A stretch of 64,000 nt of DNA from Huntiella abstrusa (GCA_025685495.1 JAJNMT010000270.1:372001-436000), one strand, 5' to 3'. Counted from the stretch's first letter, positions 1 to 12,254 are shown. A program made the numbers and translations. The notes: generated by a model not told the origin, from the sequence alone.

Positions 1-671
1 ACCTATAACCTTGTTGGTAAACGTGGTACTTTTCTGTTTTTGGCAGGATAGCTTTTTTTCTGTACTTGTTTGAACCTGTTTTTCTTTACCGATTAAGACA
101 TCGGAAGAGTTGTATTTGTTATTGTCATTTGCAGATTCTTCCAATTTTTGGATTCACTTTCTGCTCTACAATTGGTTACCCGCCTTGATTACCGAGCCTA
201 CGTTTCTCCATCAGTAAGTTGACAAGTTCCAGTTTCCCTGATGCCCCGCCAAAGCCCGGGCGGCCAGCCCCCAAAGGCAGTCTTTACCAATTCACACCAT
301 TGGAAAATCCTACACCGCGACTCGCCAGCTTCAATCTGTCCCCTTTTCCAGTTTACAGCTGGCTAAAGTAGTGCTTGCCTGATAGCTTAACCTTTTTGGG
401 ATTTTTGCTGTCTATATAGCGATACTTGTCCCCTCTCTTGGTAGCCACTTTTTACCTTTTGACACTTCATCTTTCTCGGTGCTTGTTCGTCCGGCTTGTT
501 GCGCGTCATCTTTATTAGTTTTGTTGCTGACTTTGCCAGGTTTCTTCTATTACGTTACTGAGTTGACCTGTCGTTCTGTTGCGTGTCTTTTTCTGGGTCT
601 TTTAAATTGTCCGCAAACCTGCATACCACGACTACGCTTCTCTTGTCCATCTGAACGCACATACGGCAATC
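1..671. other. Upstream region of ERG9, no gene seen
   Basis: No convincing coding region. The last 250 bases are pyrimidine-rich, as is common in fungal promoters and 5' leaders, and a TATATA-like stretch lies near 413. Short open frames here start with non-ATG codons and resemble nothing known. Most likely the promoter and leader of the squalene synthase gene. Confidence 0.5.
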
Positions 672-2415
672 ATGGGCGCTCTTTACTTTCTTCTTCACCC
701 TAGTGAGCTTCGCTCCATCATCCAGTGGTACGTGCAATTACAGCCAGCCTCGTCTGCAATTTTTTCCCTGTCCTACCCACTTTCCTAATGAGCCTTGATA
801 TAATTTCCCCACCATTGCCATTGGAAACTTTTTCTTTTCCTTTCTTATTTTCCCTCATACACACATACACACACACTTTTTGCAATGACTTGATTGTCGC
901 GTTTCCTTTTTTGCTTATATCTTTGTCTCGTGGGATCTGTTTGCATTCGGCAAAATAGCCTGCATTCGTTGATCCTCGATGATGCCAACCACACTTACTT
1001 GTACTGTTTTTCTTAACAAGGCCTTCTTGTGAGCATGCACTAATGGTGGTTCGAATTTTAGGAAGTTGTGGCATGAGCCTGTTCACCGCCGCGACCAGAG
1101 CACCGAGTCGGCGACTTTGAAGAGTTGCTTCCACTACCTTAACTTGACCAGTCGTAGTTTCTCGGCTGTCATTCAGGAGCTCAACCATGAGATGCTGGTG
1201 CCCATTGCTCTTTTCTACCTCATCCTTCGTGGCCTTGACACTGTTGAGGATGACATGACTCTTTCCAATGATGTCAAGGTGCCTATCCTTCGTTCCTTCT
1301 GGGAGATCATTGAGAAGGATGGATGGACGTTTACTGAGAACGGTCCCAACGAGAAGGACCGTGAGCTTCTTGTCCACTTTGATGATATCATCACCGAGTA
1401 CAAGCTCATCAAGCCCAAGTACAAGGAGATCATCACGGATATCACTAAGAAGATGGGCAATGGCATGGCTGATTATGCCCTCAATGCCGAACACAACTCC
1501 AACGGTGTTAACACCATTCCAGAGTACGAGAAGTATTGCCACTACGTTGCCGGTCTCGTGGGTGAAGGATTGACTCGCCTGTTTGTGGAAGGTGGCTTCG
1601 CCAACCCTGTCATTGTGGAACGTCCCCAGCTTACTGAGTCGATGGGACAATTCCTCCAGAAGACCAACATCATTCGTGATGTCCGCGAGGACTTTGACGA
1701 CAAGCGCCGTTTCTGGCCCAAGGAAATCTGGTCGAAGCACATTGATCAATGGGAGGATATCTTTGAGGAAAAGAATCTCGAAAAGGCCATGTGGGTTTCG
1801 TCCGAGATGGTGCTCAATGCCCTGGGCAATCTGGAAGACTGTTTGTACTATATGGCCGCAGTAAATGACCAGAGTGTTTTCAACTTCGTGGCTATTCCCC
1901 AATCGATGGCGGTTGCTACTTTGGAACTGGTCTTCCGCAACCCGGATATCTTCAAGCGCAATGTCAAGATGACGAAGGGTCTGGCTTGCGAGCTTATGTG
2001 GAACTCTACGCAAGATCTCAAGACCCTCTACAAGATCATTCTTCGTCATGTTCACAGAATACACCAGAAGAACGACCCGCGCGATCCTTCGTATGTTGCG
2101 ATTAGCACTGCGTGCGCGCGCATTGAGCAGTCGATTGAGACTATTTTCCCACGTCAAACTGCTGAGGGTAACAAGCAACTCCTTAGCAAGGAGGGTGCTG
2201 CTATGTCTGCCAATGTGCGTTCTGCGTTTGTTATTGTTGGATTGACGATGACGATTAGCGGTGTCATGGTGTTTTTCGCATTTGTTTTCAACCAGTTGTT
2301 CCTTTCTGTCTTCCCTGATGGTATGGGCGTTCTTCCTGAGGTGATGACTGTTTCGAAGAGTGCGGTGGCAGCAGCAACGTCGGCTATTGCGGATGTAGCC
2401 AAGGACGAACTGTAA
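672..2415 (+). CDS. ERG9: Squalene synthase (farnesyl-diphosphate farnesyltransferase)
   Basis: Joins two farnesyl diphosphates through presqualene diphosphate into squalene, the first committed step of ergosterol synthesis, at the ER membrane. Two exons: 672..727 and 1062..2415, intron 728..1061 (GTACGT..TTTTAG, branch-like CACTAAT near 1038), giving 469 residues, close to the family's usual 440-480. The short first exon supplies the expected N-terminus (MGALYFLLHPSELRS). Both aspartate-rich motifs are present: DTVEDD in the first half, and DVREDFDDKRRFWPKEIW in the middle. The family block YCHYVAGLVGEGLTRL is intact, and a hydrophobic membrane anchor lies near the C-terminus (FVIVGLTMTISGVMVFFAF). 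The intron, 334 nt, is much longer than most introns here. ERG9 faces the subtilisin gene tail to tail. Confidence 0.96.
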
Positions 2416-3129
2416 AATGGAGTTGGTTTCTATTGGCGTTGCGTCTTTTTGTTTCTGTTGTTCTTTTTTGGGTCTGTGTTTTTTTGTTGCTTTGGTTTGG
2501 TTGGTTTACGATATATTTGTTAATGCCCGGGGGTGTTTGTTCTTTTTTTCTCTCGTTTGTTGTGGACGGGTGATTGGTCGTCCTGACGTCGTTTAAGTTT
2601 GCTACTAATAAGAAGAGTTTAAAGCAGGTGCAGGCAGTGAGTGGTGTTGTTCAGTTTTGTTGATGTAGATATGTACGTGGTTGCCGGATTCAACCTAGCA
2701 CGGATGTCAAATTGCAATTCAGTCCTTTTGGTGACTGTAGTTGTGCCGAAGAAGTGCTGATATCAAAGTTGAAGTATGTATTTCTGTGTGCAGCAACCAC
2801 TCGGAGTGTTTTCCGTGGCTCAGGGGTAAAGCGCCAGATACCGACATTTTTTGTTAGACAGAATTCATATGTATGCATGTGGAGATGTGTGTTTAAGACA
2901 GTGAATTAGAAAATAATAGATGTTTTTTATTTGTCAATGACTGGATACAAAAGTACAAGTGTGTATGTATGTATGGTATGTTCTATGTGGTATTGGTATA
3001 GACTAAAAATAAAAAGTAGGGAAATGAAAACAAAATAGAATTGAGACTAAAGAATAGAGTGGTAAGACAAGAATAGGAGTACAATAACAACAAGTCTATT
3101 ACTTTTTCTCTGATTGGAGTAGTCTAGAT
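2416..3129. other. Convergent 3' region between ERG9 and the subtilisin gene
   Basis: T-rich on the ERG9 side and A-rich on the subtilisin side, as expected for the 3' UTRs of two converging genes. It includes a short TGTATGTATGTATGG microsatellite near 2960. A 65-codon open frame at 2712..2909 and its antisense partner have no recognisable content. No gene called. Confidence 0.5.
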
Positions 3130-4534
3130 TTATTTGGAAGCACCGTTGAAAGCAATGGCGTTGGTGGTACCCTTCTTGTTGTTAGAGGTGACAGCAGCAC
3201 CAGTGGAGTTAGCCAGCGACAGAATGCGGTTAGCGACGGCGTCAACATCAGTAATAGACTCAAGAGACATCAAGTAGCAGGCAAGACCAGCAATGTGAGG
3301 AGAAGCCATGGAAGTACCGGAAAGGGTAGAGGTGGAAGTATCAGTCTTGATACCGACGGAGGTAACGTTGACACCGGGGGCGAAGACATCAACGATGGAA
3401 CCAAAGTTGGAGAAGGAAGCACGAGCATCAGTCGAGGCATCAATGGCACCAACGGTGATAGCGCCAGCAGCCGAAGCGGGAGACGAGTTCTTGGCATCGA
3501 CGTTCTCGTTACCGGCGGCAACGACGGGGACGACACCGGCGGCGCGGAGGGCGTTGATGGCTTCGTTCATGGCTTGGGAGAAGGAGCCGCCCAGGGACAT
3601 GTTCATGACGGCTTTGCCGGAGCGGTTGTTGGATTGCACGTCGTCTACTACCCATTGCATGCCCTCGACGACCTGGGAGGTGTCGCCGCCGCCGTTCTTG
3701 TCGAGCACTTTGACGCCGATTAGGTTGACGTTCTTGGCGACGCCGAAGGTGCGGCCGCCGATGGTGCCGGCGACGTGCGAGCCGTGGCCGTTTTCGTCGG
3801 TGTCCTGGGTTTTTGGTTAGTTTGGTTGGTTAGGATGGGGTGGGGAGTGAGGGCTGGGTTCTTACGGGGGAGTTGTCGACGAAGTTGGCGCCAAAGGTGG
3901 CGCGGTCTTCGTATTCGGTGTGGGTGGCGCGGATACCGGTGTCGACGATGTAGGCGAAGATTCCTTGGCCGCCGGTAGAGTCGAAGGTGTAGCGGGCATC
4001 AGTGGCCTGCGAGGCGGCGAGGGTCTTGGAGGAAAGACGGACGAGGCCGAGAGGGGCGTTGAGTTGCGCGGTGAGAGCGGAGGATTGTACGGTGGTCACG
4101 GCTTCAACGTAGGCGACTTCGTCCATGGACATGATGGAGGACATCATGTCGGTGTCGGAGGACATGGACATGGCGGAGAAGCCACCGTTGTTGACGGAGA
4201 AGGTCTTGATGGTAGACGAGTATCTCTTGCCGTTCAACCCACGACGACGGAGGTTCCGACGGGCTACAGACGCCTTGATCATCTCCTGCTTGGCAGAGAT
4301 CTCCTCGGATGAGTAGCTGCTGTTATAGACAACAAGGTACTGATCGGGGACGACATTGGCGGCGTTGGCGTTGATGATCTCATGGCCCATGAAGGTGGTG
4401 GGGGTGCTGGTTGCGGAGGCGGAGGTGGTGGTGGGGGTGGAGTCGTCTTGGGGGTGGGGAAGAGCGAGGGCCGGGGGAGCGGCGAGGAGGAAGGTGAGGG
4501 CGGTGAGAACGCCGCGGATGGTGGTGGGAGCCAT
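3130..4534 (-). CDS. Secreted subtilisin-like serine protease (S8, proteinase K type)
   Basis: Secreted endopeptidase of the proteinase K / cuticle-degrading protease group. Exons on the minus strand are 3866..4534 and 3130..3804, with a 61-nt intron (3805..3865), giving 447 residues. Domains in order: signal peptide about 1-24; low-complexity Thr/Ser spacer; I9 inhibitor-type propeptide about 65-148 (QYLVVYNSS.. to ..DEVAYVEAV); then the S8 catalytic domain. The triad is visible: Asp198 in YIVDTGI, His230 in NGHGSHVAGT, Ser388 in LSGTSMASPH; the oxyanion Asn322 lies in AAGNEN. Length fits a fungal preproenzyme without C-terminal extras. The propeptide is unusually rich in Met and Ser. Likely roles are extracellular protein degradation or attack on hosts or prey; the substrate cannot be read from sequence. 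Confidence 0.94.
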
Positions 4535-6395
4535 TTTGAAAGGGGAGACCAGCTGCCGGGATGAATGAATATAAAGAAGGTGTGGGACAACGAAAGGAGT
4601 TCGTTGACGTTGGTGGTGGTTATGGTAAAAAGGGTTTGGGTAAGAGAGTGTACGAAGAGATTAGAGATGTCTTGGGTGAGGTTTTAGTGAAGATTGGCTT
4701 TGGAAGGCAGATGAGATTATGATATATTAACAGACCAGACAAGATCAACCCGTCGTAGTAAAAATAGAGAAGAAGTGGCTGTGGTAATATCAAACGGACA
4801 CTGAAACAACAACGCAAGAATACCTCCAGAGGAACCTTGTGTGTAAAAGGAAAAAAAAAATAAAGAAAAAAGAAAAGAAATCGAAACGAAGTAAAAGTGC
4901 GTGATGGTTTCGTGAAGATGGGATCAGGAATTTTGATGGTGGAGGGGGAGGAACAGTGGGATATATGTATGTATGGACTGGACTGGACTGGACTGGGCGG
5001 TTGGACTTTGTTTCCTTCCTTGGTCTGGGAAGTTGGGGAGGCGGGCGGTAAGACGGGACGTGGGTATAGTGGCGGCGGGGGGTTGCATGGACGGATTGGT
5101 GAGACGAGACGGGAGGGGGGTGTCTGAGGTTTACAGGGTGGGTGATATTGGGGATTTGATTTGGGTGGTGTATATCGGTGTAGGATATTTCAGACTGAGT
5201 GGATTGTTTAGTAGACGGATACATTGTTATGACTTCGTGAGATTGGTGAGATTATACGTATGGAAATGAATACATCTCACCAATCCAACCAACACTCCAC
5301 CATTTCAACGTCATCCCCATCTTACACAATCCATGTATAAGCGCCGAAAAAATCCACCAATCACCCATCAAATCATCCTAATCCAGGAACATACTTCTAG
5401 AACCACCACCTCGAAATCCTTCAATAACCCTATAAACCCTACCGTAACCACCATGCCGGACACCCGTTTAACGGGCTTGACCAGATGAAGGAAGGGTGAC
5501 CACCACGACTGAAACCCCTCTATGAAACCGCGGCTAATTAAATAGTGCGGCTCTTCGACCGACAAGAACGGAACGTCGAGAGAAAGAGAAGATATGTACA
5601 TACGAACCCTCAAATATCCCACGGTCATCTCAAAAATACCTGATATCTGGCCAACCAAACCAACTTCCTGATGTCAAGTCCCGAAAAAAACAACATGTGA
5701 ACCATTCATCACCAAAATACAAAAGAACATGATCTGTCAAACTTAATTACAGCTATCCTTAGAATCACTAATCACTACTACCATCACCACGCCCCGACAA
5801 GCTTCTCAACCCATAAAACGAAAATCTTAAACCATTTTCATCGTCAATATAAAACACTGACGAACTCTAATCGGCGTCGTCACCTTTTCAAAACATCTAC
5901 CCGGTTATCCGGATATCCTTCAGAGTATATAGATATCTATACATACATACTTACATACTCCATTCAGCTCAGCCTAATCCCCAAACATCCAAAACATCCC
6001 AAAACGGTCCCTGATACTTGCCAAGACTTGTCTATACCTGCATCATCTACATAATCCGTCATCATCACCTTCACCGTTACAAACTTAAAAAAAGTAACCC
6101 TCCAAACTTTAACTGTAGCCAAGTCTTTCTCCATCCCATCTTCTCAAAGTATGTATCTACACATTCTTGCCTCGCCTCGTAATCTCACAAACTTAGAAAC
6201 AAAATTTGTCACAAACACACCAATTTTATTCAATCTCATGTAAACTTTTCCTGCGCATTGCCCTCTTCTTTTAAACCTCACTCCGCTTAGCCAATATCCC
6301 GACTCACCTCAAAGGACATAGCGGCCAAACCCCATGTATCAAAGTCCGCGCGCATATACCCCCAAAACAATCAACCCAGTCGACATCGTTTCCAT
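4535..6395. other. 1.9 kb intergenic region upstream of the subtilisin gene
   Basis: No gene supported. It holds the presumed promoter of the subtilisin gene (minus strand), and its far end is the 3' side of the DHCR24-like gene. The 144-codon minus frame at 4790..5224 is low complexity (Pro/His/Ser, then Phe-rich) and resembles no protein. Composition is purine-rich near 4840-5120 and AC-rich from 5280 to 6330, with a tandem pentamer at 4975. Confidence 0.5.
4975..4996. repeat. Short tandem repeat of GGACT
   Basis: Four perfect head-to-tail copies of the pentamer GGACT in the region upstream of the subtilisin gene. Simple microsatellite; no function inferred. Confidence 0.85.
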
Positions 6396-8006
6396 CTACT
6401 CAGAGTCCTCGTCGGGCACTGTCACAAACGTTAGCAAACATACCAAACATCATTCCGCTGTGTACATACACATCTATGCATGTATGTACACCAAAAAACA
6501 AATAAACTCACCAATCCAAGACGAAATCCGGTTAATGTGGTGCGCCCAAATATCAGGGCTAGTGGCTGCATACGCAATTCCAAGAATACCCGCAACTGGC
6601 CATTGGTTACGAATGCGCGTGCCCCAGCTGTCATCACCCAGGTCCTCAATCGTAACACGAACCTTTTCATACACCGTCGGAAGTGTAGTCGCCTTGTACT
6701 TTTGACGAAGCTCATCATACCAGTCCTTGCCGTAAATACCCCAAAACTCCTCCTCAGTGTAATAAGCGTGCGCGTACAACACCTTGCGTCCGCGAAGCTC
6801 AACCGTCTTCATCTCCATGTCCCGGTTACGCTGAGCACTTTCAGTCTTGTCCCCTGCGCTCATGCCCCAAACTCCGACATTGAGCATTGGCAGCGGCTTA
6901 CCCGACTTGTCAACCGTGTGTGGGTGGAACGTCGGCCCGGGAATCGCAGGAAGAGGACAAAGCCACATTGGGAAAATCTCAAAATCCGAAATCACGTACT
7001 CGATGAAATCACCAACAGTGTCGTACGGAAACGAAACATCCTGTATAATTGTCATACTCGATGTGTTGGTCATCTGCAGCGACTTGTACAACGGCCGTGT
7101 ATGGAGAAAGTCGTCAAGCATGCCACGAGAGCACTGGTTGAACGGGATAAACCCCCAGTAGTCAATAGCGTACATAGACATCCAAAACGCTCCACGGTCC
7201 CAGCGAAACAGGTACTCAGCCAAGGGGATATAGTCCACCGAGATAGAGTCCCGTGGGAGATTCTGAGCATGCAAATAAAACCACTCATCGAAACGACGAC
7301 TAAAATACGTCGCCCGGGTACGAGGCGGAATGTCGTTGGTCAATTGGCCAATCATGACGATTCCATGGTCGCGAGCGCAAATCATACCATCAATATAGTC
7401 ATACTCTTTGTGAGTGGTAGCTTCGTTGATGGCAGCGACAGTAGCATCCACGCTGTCATGGTGGTAGTAAGCAAGACGAACATATTTCTTGGCAGGGATC
7501 AACGAGATCGTCAGCTTGGTGATGATACCAAGAGTACCAAGAGCACCACCAATGCCTTTGAAGAGATCGACATTCTGGTCCTTCGAAGCAATGACAATGT
7601 CACCGTTACCAAGGACAACTTCAACCTCGGTAACAAGCTCACCAAGGTTTTCGTACTTCCACGAGCTACTCTCGCCTGAAGAACCGGCAAATGATCCACC
7701 GACCGTGATACCAGGAAACTCCATGACGACAGAGGGTACAAGACCTTGTGCGATGGTAGCCTTGACAATGGCATCCATACCGACGTTGGGTTCAACAATG
7801 GCAGTACGGGACTCACGATCAACCGAGAGAATCTTGTTCAGATGACTGATGTCGACATAGTTTCCCGTGTGAGGAGGACGGGTGCTGTTGGAGGAACCAT
7901 GGAAGACACGGAATTTTTCCTTTTGAAGGAAGAACTTGGCAACAGTGGCAGACACGCCACGAACGGCGATGTTGTGTTTTTTAAGGTCTGCAGCTGGAAT
8001 GGTCAT
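6396..8006 (-). CDS. FAD-linked oxidoreductase of the DHCR24 / Delta24-sterol reductase (DIMINUTO) family
   Basis: A flavoprotein with a PCMH-type FAD-binding half and a DHCR24-like C-terminal half. Exons on the minus strand are 6512..8006 and 6396..6418 (93-nt intron 6419..6511, GTGAGT..GACAG), giving 505 residues. The FAD-binding region includes VDISHLNKILSVDRESRTAIVEPNVG-type sequence and GITVGGSFAGSSGESSSWKYE. The reading frame would otherwise run into the intron; splicing yields a short acidic C-terminus (VPDEDSE). In animals and plants DHCR24/DIM1 reduces the Delta24 bond of sterols with NADPH and FAD. Fungi make ergosterol by another route, so the substrate here is open. No membrane anchor was checked in detail. 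Family call firm, reaction uncertain. Confidence 0.85.
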
Positions 8007-8225
8007 TTCGAGTGATTTTGATCATGGTGAAGAGAAGAAGAGAAGAGAGGAGAGGAAGAAGAGAACAAAAACATAACAAGAGGAAATGGTATCAAAACAA
8101 AACACTAGAGCACTATGAAATTACGGCAACTGTCAACAAATACGGAATACGTCATTAACTTCTATACATCATCACAACTTCTATTCCCAGCTATACCTCT
8201 ACCCAACCTCACGTGACACAAATCT

Positions 8226-9536
8226 CTAGTTTGTTTTCTTTGTTAGACCAACTACTGACCAGGGTCTAGAACGGGCATCATCAATCATGATGCCAAGAAT
8301 CCAACAATTAACAGCAAAAAAGGCCAAACTAGCGAGCCACATCCCCGGGAAGAAGGTACTCTCACCCATGAACTCGAGTAAGAATCCTTGATGAAGCCAA
8401 GCAGCTTGGGAGATGACCCAGGCAGCAAGAGCAGCAAGACCAACACGAGGCTTCTCCATAAAGGTAGAGTCTGGCAAGGTCACTGGGAGGAAGATCAAAT
8501 ACCAAAGGAAGTATTGGCTAGTGCAGACCTTGTTGAAAGCGACGAATGCAAAGGTTTGCGCGAGAAGACAGGTGGGGAGGTTAACTTTGGCGGTGCGAAG
8601 GGGGATCAGAACTGCAGAGAGCAGAAGCTGGGGAAGGAAGGCCAATGAAGGGACAGAGAATTTGGGAGGAACAGTGAGCGGAGAGATTTGATAGAGGACC
8701 ATGTTGTAAGGGCTGAAGTTATGACGATGGTCCAGACGGGTTACATGGTAAAGGTAGGTATGTAAGATGAAGGGATGACCGTAACTAGGGATGTTAGTGA
8801 AGGTTCGTGATAAGTGAGTGACGACTTACATGAGGTACATGGCCAGGTTGAGACCCATGAATGTAGCGAAACTGACAATGGCTAATAGGATTCGATCAAA
8901 CGTGAGGAACCCAGTGATCTTCTCTACCAGAGTCTGGTTCTTCTTCTCTTCAACCCCTTCCATAGTTTCTCTATCCATCCACCAAAAAACTCCAGCAGCA
9001 TAAACAAACGGATAAATCTTGAAATGGACAGCCACACCTAAGATCACCGCAGCCAGGAACGTCCGCTTCTTGACCACAGCCCAAAGCAACCCGGCAGTCA
9101 AAAGCCCCAACAGACCTTCCGAGCTTCCTCGTGTACTGATAGTAGCAACCATAGGATTCCATAGCCAGATAGCCGCATACCCACCGTTTCTAGCGCCTTT
9201 AACCCCACGCATTTCTAGAATCTTTACGAGGAACCAGCCGGCGAGAAGGTCCGCTAGGGCGAAGAGGACTTTACCGAAGGAGAAGAGTAGAGGATGCCAC
9301 GCGGTGGGAAGGAGGAACCATGAGAGGATTGGTGTATACCGGTACGTCTCTCGGGCGTATGGTCCCTCGGTAGACAAGAAACGAGCTGCATCGGTGAAGA
9401 CTAGGTAGTCTATGTCGGTGTACTTTAACGGGGTGTTGGCATCTTGCCAGAGACCATAGAGGAGGAGGACGGCACGGAGAAGAGTTGCTAGCGTAAAGAG
9501 GGGGAGAGGTTGGAGGAGGGAAGTTAGTAGTGACAT
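8226..9536 (-). CDS. GPI14: GPI mannosyltransferase I catalytic subunit (PIG-M / Gpi14)
   Basis: ER-membrane enzyme that adds the first alpha-1,4-mannose to the GPI core from dolichol-phosphate mannose, with Pbn1 as usual partner. Exons on the minus strand are 8830..9536 and 8226..8784, separated by a 45-nt intron, giving 421 residues, normal for the family. Diagnostic sequences: the luminal DxD-type motif near residue 40 (TDIDYLVFTDAARF), YRYTPILSW, and after the splice YGHPFILHTYLYH followed by TRLDHRHNFSPY, the most conserved block. Many hydrophobic segments fit a polytopic glycosyltransferase. It shares a 281-bp divergent promoter with the TRAX gene. Confidence 0.95.
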
Positions 9537-9817
9537 CTTGGTAGACCGGTTACCATAAATGACGGCCGTTTTTGGATAGTCAGGAACGGGATGTCAAAGT
9601 TGATGGTTGTACTTTGATACGCCAACAGCTAGTAGTTAGTTACCCCTGTAAGTCGCGAACGCCTATGGAGGACCCTAAGGCGAATGTATAACCCTATAGA
9701 TGGATTGGGTTACACGACCCTGCAAACTTGCACCGGCCGGGTGTGAAGTGTATCAGATGAGAGGTGAATCGGAGAGAGTAGAGGACTGACCAAGTTTTCT
9801 TCATACCAAAGTCTAAA

Positions 9818-10634
9818 ATGAGTGCCGGAGTTAAGAGAAACGCTGATGGGGAGGTAGTGGTGCCGGCGTCGAGAGTGGCGACTATGTTTGTCAAGTTTCG
9901 GGATGAACTGGATGAGCACTATGATCGGAAAGAGAGAATAGTCAAGGTTAGCCGGGACGTGACGGCAGCGAGCAAGAAGATGTGAGTATTTATGAGTATG
10001 TTTTGAATGAAAACTAACGGATGATAGAATTTTTTCCCTGCAACGGTTGAAAGCATTGAAAGAGCCGATTCCCCCAAATATCCAGAAAGAAATCGACACG
10101 AAACTCGCGGCTATCGGGGTTAGTCTTGCCAGTATCGAGAAGGATCTTATTGGAAACAACCGAGACAGATATAACAGCCAACTACGGTGTCTGGAGGAAC
10201 TTGTCGAGGCGTTATCCTTCTTACATTACATACGCACACAAACGCTCATTTCGCTGGAAACTCTCCAGTCACTTGTCCCCGGCGGCCCTGACCCGGAGCT
10301 ACACGTGCAGATTTCGCAATATGATTATCTCTACGGGATATTTGATTTATTCGGGGAGATGATGCGGTTTGCGACGGTGGTGGCGGGGAGAACGGGGAGT
10401 TTGGGGGGCGAGGAGGAGGGTCGGAGTATGTTGATGGATATTCAGGAAATGGCGGCACGATTTGAGGTTTTGCCGGCTATTGCGGGGAAGAGTTATCGGC
10501 AGAAGATTGAGGAAATGAGAAATTCAGTGAAGAAGGTGGAGGTTTTGGGATACGGGTTGGCGGTTCGGAAGGGCGAGAGACCGAAGGGGTGGGTTCCGGA
10601 TCTCGGGACGTCGGAGGGGATGGAGGTTGAGTAG
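9818..10634 (+). CDS. Translin-associated factor X (TRAX) homologue
   Basis: Translin-family protein. In other organisms TRAX is the catalytic partner of translin in the C3PO endoribonuclease, which acts on passenger-strand RNA and tRNA fragments. Exons 9818..9981 and 10028..10634, with a 46-nt intron (GTGAGT..GATAG), give 256 residues. The protein is largely helical. It starts with a short basic leader, then FRDELDEHYDRKERIVKVSRDVTAASKK, then the hallmark YDYLYGIFDLFGEMMR, matching the D..G..DL.GE.MR signature of TRAX rather than translin itself. S. cerevisiae lacks this family, so it supports a filamentous or basal ascomycete. I did not verify the acidic catalytic residues one by one. Confidence 0.85.
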
Positions 10635-12254
10635 ATTAGAGGGTAAGCTAAGTTGGGTTGTTGAAGGTGACATTTAGGATAGTACTTTCAAGGTGACATG
10701 TGTCAACCTAATTTGAGACCTCTTGGCAGTCATACAGAAAACAATAATCGTTTTTACACAAGAAACACATGTACAGAAGAGTCAAAGTCCTCGAATCCTA
10801 AAGAACTACAATTGACCTTTTCGACAATAGACGAAGAACAAGTCGTCCCTCAAATGAACCCTTAAACCCGTCCACTCCTAAATCAACGCATCGTAACACA
10901 AAAAACTCGGGCTCCTTCACGTCCCCAAATCCACCTCTATAACCTTGTTCGTCATACAGGAAAGTGTCACCGAAAATGACGTAGCCAAGCCCCCCGATGT
11001 TCACGGAACGGTCCGTGAAGACATCGGAGGAGCGCATCAAACCCGCCGGCCATCAGGGTTTCTTTAAAGAATCTGGGGAATGAGGCGACGGCCCGCTTAG
11101 ACTTTAGTTTTGTTGGTGGCCAAGTATATCAAAAGAGACCCCGTGACTTGAAAAGGTTGCGAGGCGTTCAAACTACGTAATCGAAACTGGGATTGTCGAG
11201 GCGCGGTATGATGAGGAGTACCTATAGGGCAGGGGATAAGCCGAGCCGGCGGCTTTGGAAGGACCCTGGAGTACGGGGTACGGGGTAGGGGGGTACATTA
11301 TAGAGTAGTTAAGCCGATGCAAAGAATATGCATACATATTTGGATGTTTACATTGAATGAATGGGATTCTGTAGACACATTCTGGATTGAATTCTGATGG
11401 GACTTGACCATGTGGTTATTGTACATTCGCTTGTTCTGAATATTCACTCCTAAGACCATGTAAAGCACGTGTTCCTGCTACATCCGACTTCGGAGTCATA
11501 AATCCCTATTAAATCTGACCCAATCACTTAAACACACCGCCAAAAAAATCCAAGTCCAAGTACCGAAGAAAAAAAAACACTGACAAAGCTAACCTAGTCG
11601 CATCCTTTAAACGCTAAGAAGAGATTTCTAACCATGGCGATCCTTTGCGGTGTGGGGAGTCCGGTGGATTTTTGCATGACTGTGGTGATGACTTACAAGG
11701 GTTCTGACGAATGCGTAGTATTTACAATGGGATGATGATGATTTTTTCGTTTCTCTTCTTTTTTTTTCACTTTCTTTTTTGAAGTATACAGATACATTAC
11801 CTGTTTCTAGATTTCGGTCTTTCTTTTTACATAGCGAGAAGATTACCTCGCCTTTTTATCCAATACAATTTACTATATTTTTTCTTTCCGAGTTTTGACT
11901 TTGTAAAAGGTCCTCGATACCCAGAAATTCTACCGACTCGGAACATATCCAACTTATAAATCTCCTCCGTTCAACGCCGTGAATACTTCCGGCACAACCC
12001 TCTTGTCGATATCGACAGAGCATATACATCGCAGAGAATGAAGAGAAGCGCGCTTTTGAGAAACAAGGACCGGACTGGCTGTGAATTTGACGAGTTCACG
12101 TGAAATCTTTTTTATTTTTCTAACAATAACAGTACGATTTTGATTATTTTTTGGAGAGGAAGAGGTGGATTTTGAGAGAGGAGAGAGAACGATAGACAGA
12201 AAGAAAAAAAGAAAACGACTTCAGCTTCATTGAACGAGACATACAGCTAGTCCG
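10635..12254. other. Intergenic region and promoter of the Zn2Cys6 gene
   Basis: Apart from a possible relic at 10798..11040, no coding sequence is supported. A GTACGGG-type direct repeat lies near 11274-11290. The last 700 bases are rich in poly-A, poly-T and CT/GA tracts, consistent with a long promoter and 5' leader for the downstream regulator. Confidence 0.45.
10798..11040 (-). pseudogene. Possible relic of a secreted glycosidase-like (FGDTF motif) gene
   Basis: An 80-codon open frame on the minus strand starts at an ATG. It contains DRSVNIGG, then YVIFGDTFLYDEQG, which resembles the first propeller blade of uncharacterised fungal secreted proteins that carry an R-S-x-x-I-G-G...FGDTF pattern. 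Nothing convincing continues it on either side, there is no signal peptide, and the frame is far too short for that family. Most likely a decayed fragment; chance is not excluded. Confidence 0.25.

Noticed and set aside
1040..1062. GGTTCGAATTTT, another B-box look-alike
   Set aside because: Lies at the end of the ERG9 intron and overlaps the splice acceptor; no cloverleaf can be drawn.
718..2178. 486-codon open frame antisense to ERG9
   Set aside because: It mirrors the ERG9 coding exon codon by codon, has no family resemblance and is explained by codon bias of the real gene.
4790..5224. 144-codon minus-strand frame upstream of the subtilisin gene
   Set aside because: Pro/His-rich then Phe-rich translation without any pattern of a real protein; probably promoter DNA.
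6480..7679. 399-codon plus-strand frame
   Set aside because: Antisense shadow of the DHCR24-like gene, low-complexity translation.
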